Positions 24,823-33,775 of a stretch of 64,000 nucleotides of DNA are shown here, in pieces. Position 1 is the stretch's first letter; every line of letters begins with the position of its first letter. The notes beneath the pieces are model-generated. The model made no database searches. It saw nothing but the letters and a program-made list of their open reading frames with translations, and had not been told where the DNA came from. The position numbers and the translations under genes were made by a program. The stretch comes from a virus: the IMG/VR virus record IMGVR_UViG_3300022693_000799, positions 62,001-126,000 of that record; one strand, 5' to 3'.

Positions 24823-26823
24823 TTACCAACTTAACGATGCAGTACCACTATCCTTGCTACTCGATGCTACGAGTGGGACGACATCACCCTCAGTTAATGA
24901 TTCCATATTAACTTCTAAAGTTTCACCCATGAGACGGTCTACTTCCGCTTTTGACCATTTCATTATGTCAAGATTACGTGTACTTAAATTTTGCTTATCA
25001 CCCGTATCTAAAAGAATATTGATAACGTAAGTTTGCGTATCCTGCCCAAGACGATCAACCCGACTCACTGCTTGATTTTTCTCATAATCTCTAAATGGAT
25101 TGTTAAGAAACACCACCGTATTAGCACTGATGACTGGGATGGCGGTGGATAGGGATTTAAGTGTAGCTACCAGGGGATTGACTTTAGAGTCATTGTCAAA
25201 CCTTTCCATGATGTTAACAATGTTCTTGTTGGTATCACCGTATACGATAGCGGGTTTATAAGTCGGCTTTAAATGTTCGACAGCAATATCTACGACTTCG
25301 ACAAAACTAGAAAAGATAAGTACTTTCTTCTTACTTGCTTTAATTATACCATCGTAGTCAACAACCTTGGCAATCTCTTTAAAACACTCTATACGTCTTC
25401 TACCTAAAACCCGACCTAGCGCCTCACCACGAATTACCAACTCCACATACTTCACCACCCCTTTCACCCGTTTAAATTCTTTACGATTTTCAGCAGATAA
25501 TCTAGGATATATAACACTATCTTCGTAAGCGTTGACGTCCCTTATCAATTCAGCTAAAGGGCGATAGTCACTGGTGGATTTTAATACGTCTATCTTTTGA
25601 AGATAATTATTAAAGTCGCTACGTTCACCATCCCGAAGTGTTTGTTCAAACACAGTCAAAACCTTCTCAAAATCCTGAAGGTACGAGTTGTAATGTTCCT
25701 TATAGAAGGCAAGTCGTTCGGTAATGAATTCTAACATTTCCTGTTTGACGTGCTCCAACGTAAAACGATCAGAATCCTTTACTTGAACTTTGATATCTTC
25801 TTCAATCGGATCATCAGTTCTGACTACAGTCTTATCAACATTGAATACACTCTTACCTATTCTTCTGGCAAGTATGTCATTAGCTCTTGATGAACTTACA
25901 CCAAAGATACCTTTGAATCGCTTCTCGACCTCTGGTGTAAACAAGGGATCACAGGCTCGTAAGAAACTAACCATCTCCGTCGCTAGTGCCTTAAATGGCG
26001 TGCCTGACGACCAGAGTATATGCCGACATGCAGTCTGCCTGCATAACTCAATAAAGGACAACGTCCGCGCCGAAGTAACTTCATTGAAATGATGGCTCTC
26101 GTCAAGGTCAATGAATACGTCTTTTCGCTTGAAAATGTCGACATTATTTAACAGGACGGGTAGTGCCTCGTAGTGACAGATATAGTAATCCATACCTTTG
26201 GGTGGTGGTGTGCCTGAATCGGACAACCAGCATTCCTTATCACCCTTAACGTATTTTTCAATGTTATCTAACCATACCTCACGTATCGCGTTTTTAGGAC
26301 AGACTATTATCATCGTGTCTAACTCCAACAACCCATGGAGTAAAAGACCTGAGAATGTCTTACCCGACCCAGGTGGAGATGCCAAGTAGTAGCCGTTAAG
26401 ACCCATCTTAACGGTATTGATGGCATAGCTCTCAATGAAGCTACTTTGATGGTCAAGCGGTTTAAGATTGAAGTTTCTAAGACGTCTGTAATTAACAACA
26501 TCACCCACCTCCACCTCTCTACCAAGCCAGGTGTTTTCTTTAAGTAATTCCATTATCTTTAGAATAACACCCCTTGACAGATAAGTCTTACTTTGCTCAG
26601 ATAGTATATCAAGAGCATTGTAATACTCATAGGCAAAGAACGAATCTAGACTTACTTCCGCTGCGCCTTGACTAATAAAAAGATTATTAGGAATTCTAAC
26701 ACTATTCCACATATTCTTCATATCTGAAACAACGGCTCTAGTTTTAATCCCGGAGACCGTTATCACCCCATCCTTTTCTTCCACACTAATGTGGCCTATA
26801 AGTCTCTGTAAAATACTTATCAT
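24823..26823 (-). CDS. SNF2-type SF2 helicase/ATPase, 666 aa
   Basis: Helicase motifs in order are Walker A PPGSGKT (about residue 150), the DESHH box in FIDLDESHHF (about 237), WSSGTP (motif III, about 273), LIFSS (motif IV) and the SNF2-type motif VI QAVSRVDRLGQD (about 610). The Arg-x-x-Arg-x-Gly-Gln ending of motif VI is typical of SNF2 remodelers rather than UvsW enzymes. Such proteins translocate on double-stranded DNA and remove bound proteins. It is the middle gene of the - strand operon that starts with the second beta' subunit. The last 30 residues look unstructured. Confidence 0.88.
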   Translation of the reverse strand: MISILQRLIGHISVEEKDGVITVSGIKTRAVVSDMKNMWNSVRIPNNLFISQGAAEVSLDSFFAYEYYNALDILSEQSKTYLSRGVILKIMELLKENTWLGREVEVGDVVNYRRLRNFNLKPLDHQSSFIESYAINTVKMGLNGYYLASPPGSGKTFSGLLLHGLLELDTMIIVCPKNAIREVWLDNIEKYVKGDKECWLSDSGTPPPKGMDYYICHYEALPVLLNNVDIFKRKDVFIDLDESHHFNEVTSARTLSFIELCRQTACRHILWSSGTPFKALATEMVSFLRACDPLFTPEVEKRFKGIFGVSSSRANDILARRIGKSVFNVDKTVVRTDDPIEEDIKVQVKDSDRFTLEHVKQEMLEFITERLAFYKEHYNSYLQDFEKVLTVFEQTLRDGERSDFNNYLQKIDVLKSTSDYRPLAELIRDVNAYEDSVIYPRLSAENRKEFKRVKGVVKYVELVIRGEALGRVLGRRRIECFKEIAKVVDYDGIIKASKKKVLIFSSFVEVVDIAVEHLKPTYKPAIVYGDTNKNIVNIMERFDNDSKVNPLVATLKSLSTAIPVISANTVVFLNNPFRDYEKNQAVSRVDRLGQDTQTYVINILLDTGDKQNLSTRNLDIMKWSKAEVDRLMGETLEVNMESLTEGDVVPLVASSSKDSGTASLSW

Positions 26824-26834
26824 GCCCGTATAAC

Positions 26835-28100
26835 CTATTGTATAAAATCTAAACCCTGAAGCTCTTCTGTTTGAATATTGCTCTGGTGAAACTTACTTAA
26901 GAATAACGAAAGAAAGGCACTACCTGTAGCAGATGCAAGTAACGACAACGCTTTATCGTTATCAGCAATAGCATCACCCATACACACTTTACAATAGTCG
27001 GTGAAAGGTACTTTACACGCCATGGGACTTCTAAGTGTAAGTGTCTTACCGATGCTTGCTTTTAATGCAGCTTCACTTAAGGGTTTATCAGGTGCTGATA
27101 CCAGACGACGACCCACAAACGCTTTGTAGTTCATGTTGGTAATAGCCATTGGCATGCCTACTTTATCCTTACAGTCGTCTTGAGAGATAAAGCTATTTTG
27201 GAATACACGAGTGATAGTTTTAACAGCCTCACCACCTAGCGCCGTCTGTGTAGAACGCGCGTAAGAGCCATCACGCAATGAGTTGATTAATGCAGGGAGA
27301 TCTTCAACGTTCCACCCATCTTGCAGCGAGCGAGGGATAACGTCGATCTTAGATGGGTCTTCAAACGAGGACTCACCACCATGCATTATATACGCCTGCT
27401 TACGAGTAACGTTAAATGCTTTAGCTGACTTATAGAAGCCTGACGATGGATCATCTTTGATATACTCGCGGTCCATGTCAATGAGTTCTTTCTCAATCTT
27501 AGCAATAACTGCGGGGTTATCTAACTCATCTTTGTGTTGCTTAAGCAATTCGTCACGACGTTTAACAATTGCCGGGCTTGTGGTGATAGATTTCTCAGAA
27601 GCAGACGGCACCCACAGTGATGTTAACGATGAAAGAAAGTACAGCTGTTTGAAATAGACAGAGACTTGTTCAGGTGTGATGATATCATCTTTAAGCGCTA
27701 CTGCTACCTGGTCTCCTACCTTACCTGCTTTAACTTCTTCGTTGATATAAGGAATTACATCCCCAAAGGGATACGACAATAGCATAGCGTTGGCTAGCAG
27801 TCGACCTACTGTTGTTTCTGTCTTACCCTTAATGTTTTTAAGGGTATCCTTTTCAACAGTTATTACATCACTTGCTGTGAATAAAGGTTGATCTTCTTTA
27901 TAGCCAACTACAGGTCCAGCGATGCTACCTTGTTCGTCGATGTAGTGTAATTCACCTTCCACATCTAATAACATACCAACGTATTGAGATTCACGTGGTT
28001 TAGGTGAGAAGATGCCAAATACACTTAAATGCCAGTGTTTTTGTATAAAGGCATTGTGCTTGATAGCAAACGCTAAATAAGTGTTTTTATCTATACTCAT
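26835..28100 (-). CDS. RNA polymerase beta' subunit, C-terminal part (second copy), 421 aa
   Basis: This is a second, more diverged beta' C-terminal chain. It has the RSPMACKVPF-x-x-YCKVCMG zinc-like region near residue 363, an SQDDCKDK segment where DCGT would be, and SKFHQSN near the C terminus in place of the trigger-loop FHTGG region. It is about 240 residues shorter than the copy at 18468. Its presence implies a second polymerase, as in phiKZ-like phages. It overlaps the upstream 285-aa gene by four bases. Confidence 0.8.
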   Translation of the reverse strand: MSIDKNTYLAFAIKHNAFIQKHWHLSVFGIFSPKPRESQYVGMLLDVEGELHYIDEQGSIAGPVVGYKEDQPLFTASDVITVEKDTLKNIKGKTETTVGRLLANAMLLSYPFGDVIPYINEEVKAGKVGDQVAVALKDDIITPEQVSVYFKQLYFLSSLTSLWVPSASEKSITTSPAIVKRRDELLKQHKDELDNPAVIAKIEKELIDMDREYIKDDPSSGFYKSAKAFNVTRKQAYIMHGGESSFEDPSKIDVIPRSLQDGWNVEDLPALINSLRDGSYARSTQTALGGEAVKTITRVFQNSFISQDDCKDKVGMPMAITNMNYKAFVGRRLVSAPDKPLSEAALKASIGKTLTLRSPMACKVPFTDYCKVCMGDAIADNDKALSLLASATGSAFLSLFLSKFHQSNIQTEELQGLDFIQ

Positions 28101-28954
28101 TGTATACGTCCCGGATAGATAGTTTGATTAAGTTCACGCATGATTGCGGCGGCTAACACCTCGTCACCAATTTCGGTATTGACAAGTAATTGTGTCGTCT
28201 CTTGAAGTAGATGATCTTCAACATCGCTAATCAAGACACAGCCATAGATAAGTGCGGCGAGAGGAACAATAGCTTTAGATTCTATTAGAGTATCTACGGT
28301 GCTATTGGCATGTAGCCAGAGTGTGTCTAAAGGCAGACCGTAATCGATGCCGCGTTCTAACATGCCGCGTAATGGGTTAGCTGGATAAGTCGCTATAGGG
28401 TGGATCTCATAGCGCTGTTTAGCGCGTTCTTTAGTAGCAGTAGTATTTACGATTAAGTTATCAATCTTACCATTGGCTATCTCTACCAAACGATCCATTA
28501 ACGCTTCATCAACATGCGTTACTGCTTGCGTTACCGTCGACCAGGTAACTACATCACCCTGAGTACTTACAGACTCTACCAGCATGGCTAGAGCTTCTAT
28601 GTTATCTTCACTTCCCGTCAATGTGTCGATAATCATTTGCGCATCTTCAATTTGAGGAAGTAACCACAACGTTTCCAAAATAGCAAGGTAAGTAAAAGAA
28701 TCTGGTGACTGTTCATCATCTACCACCACACCATGGCTGGCTAGTAGGTTGATCAGATACTCGTTATACATCAACGTCACTTCATCAATGATGTACGTAT
28801 TCGTCTGTGTGTTGTTTGCCAGTACAAACGCATCGATGGTTTCAACAAAACCGACCACTTGCATGTCGAAGAATAACTGATTGCATCCTATATAGAATGC
28901 CTGACGCGGTTCAGGTAGGGTGGATGTCAGGGCATCGGCGTCGGTTATATACAT
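28097..28954 (-). CDS. Hypothetical protein coupled to second beta' subunit, 285 aa
   Basis: A helical, strongly acidic protein, it starts at 28954 and overlaps the beta' C-terminal gene by four bases. It is the first gene of the - strand operon. No family is recognised. Close coupling suggests it may be an accessory or assembly factor of the same polymerase, comparable to the extra subunits found in phiKZ-type enzymes; this is inference from position. Confidence 0.65.
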   Translation of the reverse strand: MYITDADALTSTLPEPRQAFYIGCNQLFFDMQVVGFVETIDAFVLANNTQTNTYIIDEVTLMYNEYLINLLASHGVVVDDEQSPDSFTYLAILETLWLLPQIEDAQMIIDTLTGSEDNIEALAMLVESVSTQGDVVTWSTVTQAVTHVDEALMDRLVEIANGKIDNLIVNTTATKERAKQRYEIHPIATYPANPLRGMLERGIDYGLPLDTLWLHANSTVDTLIESKAIVPLAALIYGCVLISDVEDHLLQETTQLLVNTEIGDEVLAAAIMRELNQTIYPGRIQ

Positions 28955-28996
28955 GGTATCTACCTTATGTAATGGTTGCTACGTTAATTAATACAG

Positions 28997-29018
28997 CGTC
29001 TTGTAATTATACAAGACG
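28997..29018. promoter_or_regulatory. 22-nt palindrome in a divergent promoter region
   Basis: CGTCTTGT/ACAAGACG is a perfect 8-bp inverted repeat around AATTAT. It sits midway between divergent gene starts at 28954 (-) and 29056 (+). It is an operator-like or symmetric promoter element. GACGTGTTATT, which overlaps its right arm, also occurs at 39369 before another + strand gene. Confidence 0.45.
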
Positions 29019-29055
29019 TGTTATTCATATTTTATCAGACAGGAATATAAATAAA

Positions 29056-29622
29056 ATGGCCAAGTCCCCAAAGAACCAACGTAAAAATAAAGCACCAGCG
29101 AAGTCTACTGCAAAGAAAACGGACGCGTGGGCTGAGTTAAGATCACTAAGTGGTGCAGCGTCAACTATGCTGGCAGCGGCTACTCAAGTATCTCAATTAT
29201 TTAAAAATCCAGATGCGCTTCGTAAGGTACAGGATAAACAAAAGCTTAACGCGCTAGGTCGCGTTCTGCTCAACGACCTTACTAACTTCAATACACGTCT
29301 TACTGCCATTCGCGATAGACATATTAACCGCGAAGCTCCAAAAGATGAGATGGAAGCAAACTTCATTGCAATTGATATTGGTCAAGACTACCAACAGTGG
29401 ATGGAGGATTATAACACCGTTGTACCTATTACCACGGCACAGATTTTAGAACTCACCGAAGGGCGTTCGGTAGAGGAAGTCGAAGAAAACGCTAATCAGG
29501 CTCGTGTTGAGATTGAGAAGCAGAAAAAACAACCAGCGGTCAAACAACGTCGCTTAGGTGCTACAGCCACACCTAAGAAAACGTTAGACCTGATGGCAAT
29601 GGCTAAAGGAGGTAGAAAGTAA
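29056..29622 (+). CDS. Hypothetical virion-type protein with basic ends, 188 aa
   Basis: The start is ATG 29056; the frame is open upstream, but that part overlaps the divergent gene. The first 25 residues and last 30 are Lys-rich and probably disordered, with a helical acidic middle. It ends one base into the start of the next gene (TAATG), so translation is coupled. The function is unknown; a packaging or assembly role is possible. Confidence 0.65.
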   Translation: MAKSPKNQRKNKAPAKSTAKKTDAWAELRSLSGAASTMLAAATQVSQLFKNPDALRKVQDKQKLNALGRVLLNDLTNFNTRLTAIRDRHINREAPKDEMEANFIAIDIGQDYQQWMEDYNTVVPITTAQILELTEGRSVEEVEENANQARVEIEKQKKQPAVKQRRLGATATPKKTLDLMAMAKGGRK

Positions 29623-31178
29623 TGAGTCATGACGAACAAGATCCTCGTAACGTAGATCACAATGAGCAACCAAGAACACGAGTAACTGACCACTACGACC
29701 AACATGAGTTAGGTCAGGCTGAAGAACCAGAAGAAACGATAAAGCCCACCTTTACACAAACAGGCGATTATAGTACGCCGTTAGATGAGTCTAAGAATAC
29801 CGATGTTCCACTGGCTCTTCCCAGCGCCAACATGTCTAATATGTTTGATGTCTTATCTGACATGGCAAAGGTGTCTGTATCATCTGACTCAGCGCAGTTA
29901 TGGAAAGATACGCTAGAGCTTAGTCTAGGTGAAGACATCATGCCTTACTCTAAAATGTTTGCTAAGCCTTTCTTTGAAGAGAGATTAGCATCTGAGGGCA
30001 GTGATTTTAGACAATACGTTGATAGCGACTCTGGGCGTTTGTCTGCTGTTAAGCCTAGGATTGGCAAAACAAACCCAGGCGGTACCATTAGTGGTGAAGC
30101 GGCTTTATTGAAAGTTAACGCTATGTTAACTATGGGTACGTCGGTTCAGATACCTTTGTGGCATTCTGGTATGTGGGTCAGTATCAAAGCTCCCTCAGAA
30201 GGCGCTCTAATTGAGTTAGACGAACGTATTGCTCTTGAGAAAGGAAAACTAGGTAGGAGTACACGCGGTACCGCTTTTAGCCACTCAGGCGTTTATATAC
30301 GCGGTCACCTATTTAACTTTATTATCGATCACATCTACGATTGTAATGTTAAAGACTGGAATGAGCAAATGTTACGCGAGAATATCTTAGTAACAGACTA
30401 CTCATTGTTAATATGGGGGCTAAGTTGTGCAGTCTTCCCTAAAGGTTATCCGTTTACTCGTGCCTGTATGTCGGACATTAGCGAGTGTCAACACGTCATT
30501 AAAGAAACGTTAAACATTCCTAAGCTATTATGGACTGATAACAGTGTACTTAGTGAGAAACAACGTACTCATATGGCGCAGCGTAGTAGTAAGGTAACGC
30601 TGGAACGTGTTAAGTGGTATCAGGAAGAGTTTACACATCCTAATGCAAAAGCACTTCGTATAAATGCAGCGGTAAGTATGGATCTTCGTGTGCCTACTAT
30701 GCTTGAGACTATCTCATCAGGTGTGCGTTGGGCAGAAGACATCGAACGCATGACTGAAGAAGGGTTAGGTAAAGACATCAAATATGAGAAACGTGCTCGC
30801 TATATGCAAGAACAGAGTAAGTTGATCATGTTACGTCGTTACTCACATTGGGTAGGTCGTTTTGTGATAGGCGAGGGTGATGATGCTGCTGTTGTAGCAG
30901 GAAACGATCGTGAAACTATCGATAAGCTTTGTGAACAACTGTCTGCAGATACGGATACTATCAAGACATTCAGAAACCACATGCAAACTTTCATTGACAA
31001 CGCAGCCTTTAGCATTGTAGGTATTCCTACTTACACATGCCCATCGTGCGGTGGTGAACAGAAAGATGCGCATGGTCGTTCGCCTTATCTAATTCCACTT
31101 GAGATTGAACAGCTTTTTATTATCCTCGTAGCGTTCAAACGGAGCAAGAGGATAAACGAGCGCAGCGAGGTAGATTAA
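29622..31178 (+). CDS. Large virion-type protein, probable frameshift product N part, 518 aa
   Basis: It starts at ATG 29622 after GGAGG. The core reads IPLWHSGMWVSIKAPSEGA (about 178-196), a well-formed structural-type segment, and the end has CPSCG (about 470). From about residue 500 the sequence changes character (IILVAFKRSKRINERSEVD), and the other frame continues with a plausible protein. The last reliable residues are therefore near Leu-Phe at the T5 run, 31114-31118. No named family is recognised. It probably belongs to virion or tail assembly. Confidence 0.65.
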   Translation: MSHDEQDPRNVDHNEQPRTRVTDHYDQHELGQAEEPEETIKPTFTQTGDYSTPLDESKNTDVPLALPSANMSNMFDVLSDMAKVSVSSDSAQLWKDTLELSLGEDIMPYSKMFAKPFFEERLASEGSDFRQYVDSDSGRLSAVKPRIGKTNPGGTISGEAALLKVNAMLTMGTSVQIPLWHSGMWVSIKAPSEGALIELDERIALEKGKLGRSTRGTAFSHSGVYIRGHLFNFIIDHIYDCNVKDWNEQMLRENILVTDYSLLIWGLSCAVFPKGYPFTRACMSDISECQHVIKETLNIPKLLWTDNSVLSEKQRTHMAQRSSKVTLERVKWYQEEFTHPNAKALRINAAVSMDLRVPTMLETISSGVRWAEDIERMTEEGLGKDIKYEKRARYMQEQSKLIMLRRYSHWVGRFVIGEGDDAAVVAGNDRETIDKLCEQLSADTDTIKTFRNHMQTFIDNAAFSIVGIPTYTCPSCGGEQKDAHGRSPYLIPLEIEQLFIILVAFKRSKRINERSEVD

Positions 31179-31237
31179 TCTCTCCTCGTTTTGGGCTTGA
31201 GCGTGAACAAAACGCTAACTCACCGTTAAACCAAGCA

Positions 31238-31654
31238 ATGATGACGTTACCTGTCTTAGATAGTATTGGGGCCCAGATAGCGTTAACAGAGGCTTACGAT
31301 CACACTTACGGTATCTTCAACTATGATGGCATCGATTATAATCCTTTAAGTATTGTAGCCATGCATCCGGTAGAGGATACCCTTAAAGTGGGGTTGAAAC
31401 CTTTCATGATTAAACGTTTTAGGATGTATGACATTCACAAACGTTATGGCTTGTCGTTAACGGAGCTTCTTGCCTTACCTCGTGATACGGTTACTGATAT
31501 ATTTGATGATGCTGCTAAAGCCATTGCTGAAGAAGAAGAGCAGATGCAGGAGATTCAAAATGAAATGCGTGAAGCTATTAACGAGCAGAAGGCAGCTAAG
31601 CGTAAAACCATGCGAGCTCAGAAACAAAAGAAAGTAAAGAAGGCTGGGAAGTAA
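31238..31654 (+). CDS. C-terminal extension in -1 frame of the 29622 gene, 138 aa from first ATG
   Basis: The frame is open from 31109, directly after a TGA at 31106-31108, but has no start codon until ATG 31238, and no ribosome site lies before that. It thus overlaps the previous frame for 70 bases only. A -1 slip on the T5 run at 31114-31118 would join them into about 677 residues, with FYYPRSV following LF. The product ends in a Glu/Lys-rich coiled coil with a basic tail. A single-base T5/T6 change or error would have the same effect. Confidence 0.55.
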   Translation: MMTLPVLDSIGAQIALTEAYDHTYGIFNYDGIDYNPLSIVAMHPVEDTLKVGLKPFMIKRFRMYDIHKRYGLSLTELLALPRDTVTDIFDDAAKAIAEEEEQMQEIQNEMREAINEQKAAKRKTMRAQKQKKVKKAGK

Positions 31655-31670
31655 TTCCTGGCCTTATGCC
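31640..31670 (+). terminator. Hairpin over the stop codon plus TTATGCC
   Basis: AAGGCTGGGAA and TTCCTGGCCTT pair over 11 positions with two G-U pairs, with the TAA stop in the GTAA loop. TATGCCGTTTCG follows directly. It is the same arrangement as at 360-388, where the stop is also in the loop. Confidence 0.6.
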
Positions 31671-31732
31671 GTTTCGTCTATAATTACGTCGTGGTGTAAC
31701 TATATAGAGGTAAAAGGTGAGATAATAAAACA

Positions 31733-32185
31733 ATGATATTAGAATTTGTACATGCAGATTTATTTCAATTAGAAGCAGACACCATAGTCTGTCCTGTGAA
31801 CTGTGACGGGACCATGGGGAATGGATTAGCGTTAGCGTTTAAATTCAAATACCCAGATGATCTGTTTAATCAATACCACTACTTGTGTGGCGAGCGTAAA
31901 CTCAACCCAGGTCATAGTTGGCTTTATCGTCATCCATATAAAAACGTATTGTGCTTTGCAACTAAAGACAGATGGCGTAATGACTCTAAGTTAGAATGGA
32001 TATCTAGAGGACTTTATGCATGTTTGGATAATCTCCCACGTTTAGGTGTGAGACATATCGGCTTTCCTTTATTAGGATGTGGTAAGGGTAATTTAAACAA
32101 ACATGATGTGATTGAGTTATTTAGAGAGGTCTTTGATCCTGATATGGTAGAAGGGGTCGATTTAAAAGTCACGGTATGTTTATGA
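31733..32185 (+). CDS. Macro-domain ADP-ribose-binding protein, 150 aa
   Basis: A stand-alone macro domain, close in style to the DarG group. Motifs are VCPVNCDGTMGNGLALAFK (about residues 19-37), the N-x-D-G-x-MG-x-G ADP-ribose loop; CFATKDRWRNDSKLEWI (about 73-89); and FPLLGCGKGNLN (about 113-124), the substrate-binding GxG loop. Such domains remove ADP-ribose from nucleic acids or proteins. In a phage it could reverse a DarT-type host defence. A NADAR gene in the same window (62964) supports a shared ADP-ribose theme. Confidence 0.88.
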   Translation: MILEFVHADLFQLEADTIVCPVNCDGTMGNGLALAFKFKYPDDLFNQYHYLCGERKLNPGHSWLYRHPYKNVLCFATKDRWRNDSKLEWISRGLYACLDNLPRLGVRHIGFPLLGCGKGNLNKHDVIELFREVFDPDMVEGVDLKVTVCL

Positions 32186-32213
32186 TCAATTAACAGAATA
32201 TAAGGAGCACGCT

Positions 32214-33512
32214 GTGTCTATTTTAAACCCAGCTGTAGCGGCAAGGATGGTAGAGATCATCGAATTAGATACTATTATGGTCTCTGTGGAACGCCTGACG
32301 TTAGACGTTGAGGGTTTCTTTAAAACCATTACCGATCACTTCGATCGATTAGTTCTATTAGATAGAACGGTTACTGCTTTAGAAGAAAACAATGAAACAA
32401 CTGTATCGGCAGAACACTTAGAGTATTTTCGCTCACTAGGTATAACCGAAGAGACAGTGAGTGTTGAAAGTATACGTAATCAAGTTAAATCCCTTTGGAA
32501 AGGTATCGTTAAATACATTGTGGAGGGGATGAAGAAAGTAAAACTTTGGGCTAAGAAAATAGCACTGGCTATACCTAACTTGCGTAAGTTAATCGAATCT
32601 GTCAGTAAACTAGACCGTGATCGCCGCTACAACGAAGTCGTGTCTTTACGTGATGAATTAAACTACCTAGGTGGTGATACTATCACTCGTGATCAATTGT
32701 TAAAAGACTTTAACAATACCGTTGTCATTATGCGTGATTGTTTTGAAGTGGATTTCCCATCTGTACTTAGCAGCGTTGAGAATACCTCTAATATCCTTAA
32801 GAACATTCCCATTGTTTTCAATAAAGGCATTGGTGAGTACGGTGACGCGGGGTATAGTGAATTAAGAGACATGATTAAATCGCTATGGACTACGTGTCAT
32901 ATTGCACCTGACGTAGGTGAATCTAATCCACCTAATGGGATCTGGCACGAGTCGCTTAAAATACGCGGGATTACCAGCGATAGCCATTTAACTTTTTCCC
33001 CTAGAGCTGTTCCAGTAGTAGGAGGTCGTTATCCCTTAATGCGTTACCCACGTTTTAATAAGGAGCCAGCTCACGCCGCAATGTTGAAAAACCTCCCTAC
33101 AGTGATCAACTACTCGCGTCTAGGTACAGCGCATCTGTCAAGTACGCATGTAGATGTCTATAGTAAGACAGCTAATACTTCAGGTGACGCTGCGGAGATA
33201 GATGCGCTCACCGGCGATCAAGTAACTGAGGTGTGTAGAAACTGCCTAGCGATATTGGACTCATTTGAAATCTACTACGAGCAGTTTGATGAGATTGAGA
33301 AATGTAAAGAAGATCTCATTAGAACAGGTAATAAAGCGATAGGTATTATTACTGATGAAGAAGATGAAACGCGTCAGTCTGTTTCTGAGTTCATTAGGAA
33401 CGTAGTGAGATTTCAAGCCGTGAGATTAGACAAACCGTATGTATCACTTATAGGTCATGGTGTAAGATCCATGTATGCTCTAATGTCATACTGTCAAAAA
33501 TCATTAGCCTAG
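32214..33512 (+). CDS. Inner-head paralog with predicted cleavage site, 432 aa
   Basis: It starts at GTG 32214 behind AAGGAG. Residues about 81-85 read ETVSVE and then S-I-R-N-Q-V-K-S-L-W-K. VSVE fits the (S/A/G)-x-E prohead protease rule. It stands directly before an amphipathic helix that matches the helix in 39400, 42540, 50406 and 51803 (pattern I-x-x-T/V-x-x-hW-x-A). These proteins resemble the phiKZ inner-body set that is processed in the prohead. The C-terminal domain is helical. Confidence 0.6.
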   Translation: MSILNPAVAARMVEIIELDTIMVSVERLTLDVEGFFKTITDHFDRLVLLDRTVTALEENNETTVSAEHLEYFRSLGITEETVSVESIRNQVKSLWKGIVKYIVEGMKKVKLWAKKIALAIPNLRKLIESVSKLDRDRRYNEVVSLRDELNYLGGDTITRDQLLKDFNNTVVIMRDCFEVDFPSVLSSVENTSNILKNIPIVFNKGIGEYGDAGYSELRDMIKSLWTTCHIAPDVGESNPPNGIWHESLKIRGITSDSHLTFSPRAVPVVGGRYPLMRYPRFNKEPAHAAMLKNLPTVINYSRLGTAHLSSTHVDVYSKTANTSGDAAEIDALTGDQVTEVCRNCLAILDSFEIYYEQFDEIEKCKEDLIRTGNKAIGIITDEEDETRQSVSEFIRNVVRFQAVRLDKPYVSLIGHGVRSMYALMSYCQKSLA

Positions 33513-33535
33513 TTTTAATCTACCGGAGTACTATT

Positions 33536-33766
33536 ATGGAAGCATTTCTATATCCTATTTTGTTTGCTATCAGTAAGAAACTTATCGCAGCAGCGTTAGT
33601 GTTGATCTTTTGGTTTACGTCTTTACGTATTGCAGATAAATTATTGGACATCAGGTTCAAAGAAGAGTGGGACTTGATCGAAGATGACAAAGCAAAGGTG
33701 AGTTATTGGAATACGCGGATGATTGCGTTTGCCATTATGTTACTGGGATGCTTTGCCCTAGTATAG
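33536..33766 (+). CDS. Small membrane protein, possible holin, 76 aa
   Basis: Two hydrophobic segments (about residues 7-30 and 55-74) flank a charged loop with KEEWDLIEDDKAK. It starts at ATG 33536 after GGAG and stops nine bases before a lytic transglycosylase gene. Size and topology fit a class II holin. The pairing with a cell-wall enzyme suggests a lysis or entry unit, though no holin family is recognised. Confidence 0.6.
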   Translation: MEAFLYPILFAISKKLIAAALVLIFWFTSLRIADKLLDIRFKEEWDLIEDDKAKVSYWNTRMIAFAIMLLGCFALV

Positions 33767-33775
33767 GAGGTCATC

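Noticed and set aside
28807-29055. Extension of the 188-aa gene upstream to 28807
   Set aside because: It would overlap a divergent gene with better coding character and the palindrome; ATG 29056 has a usable site.
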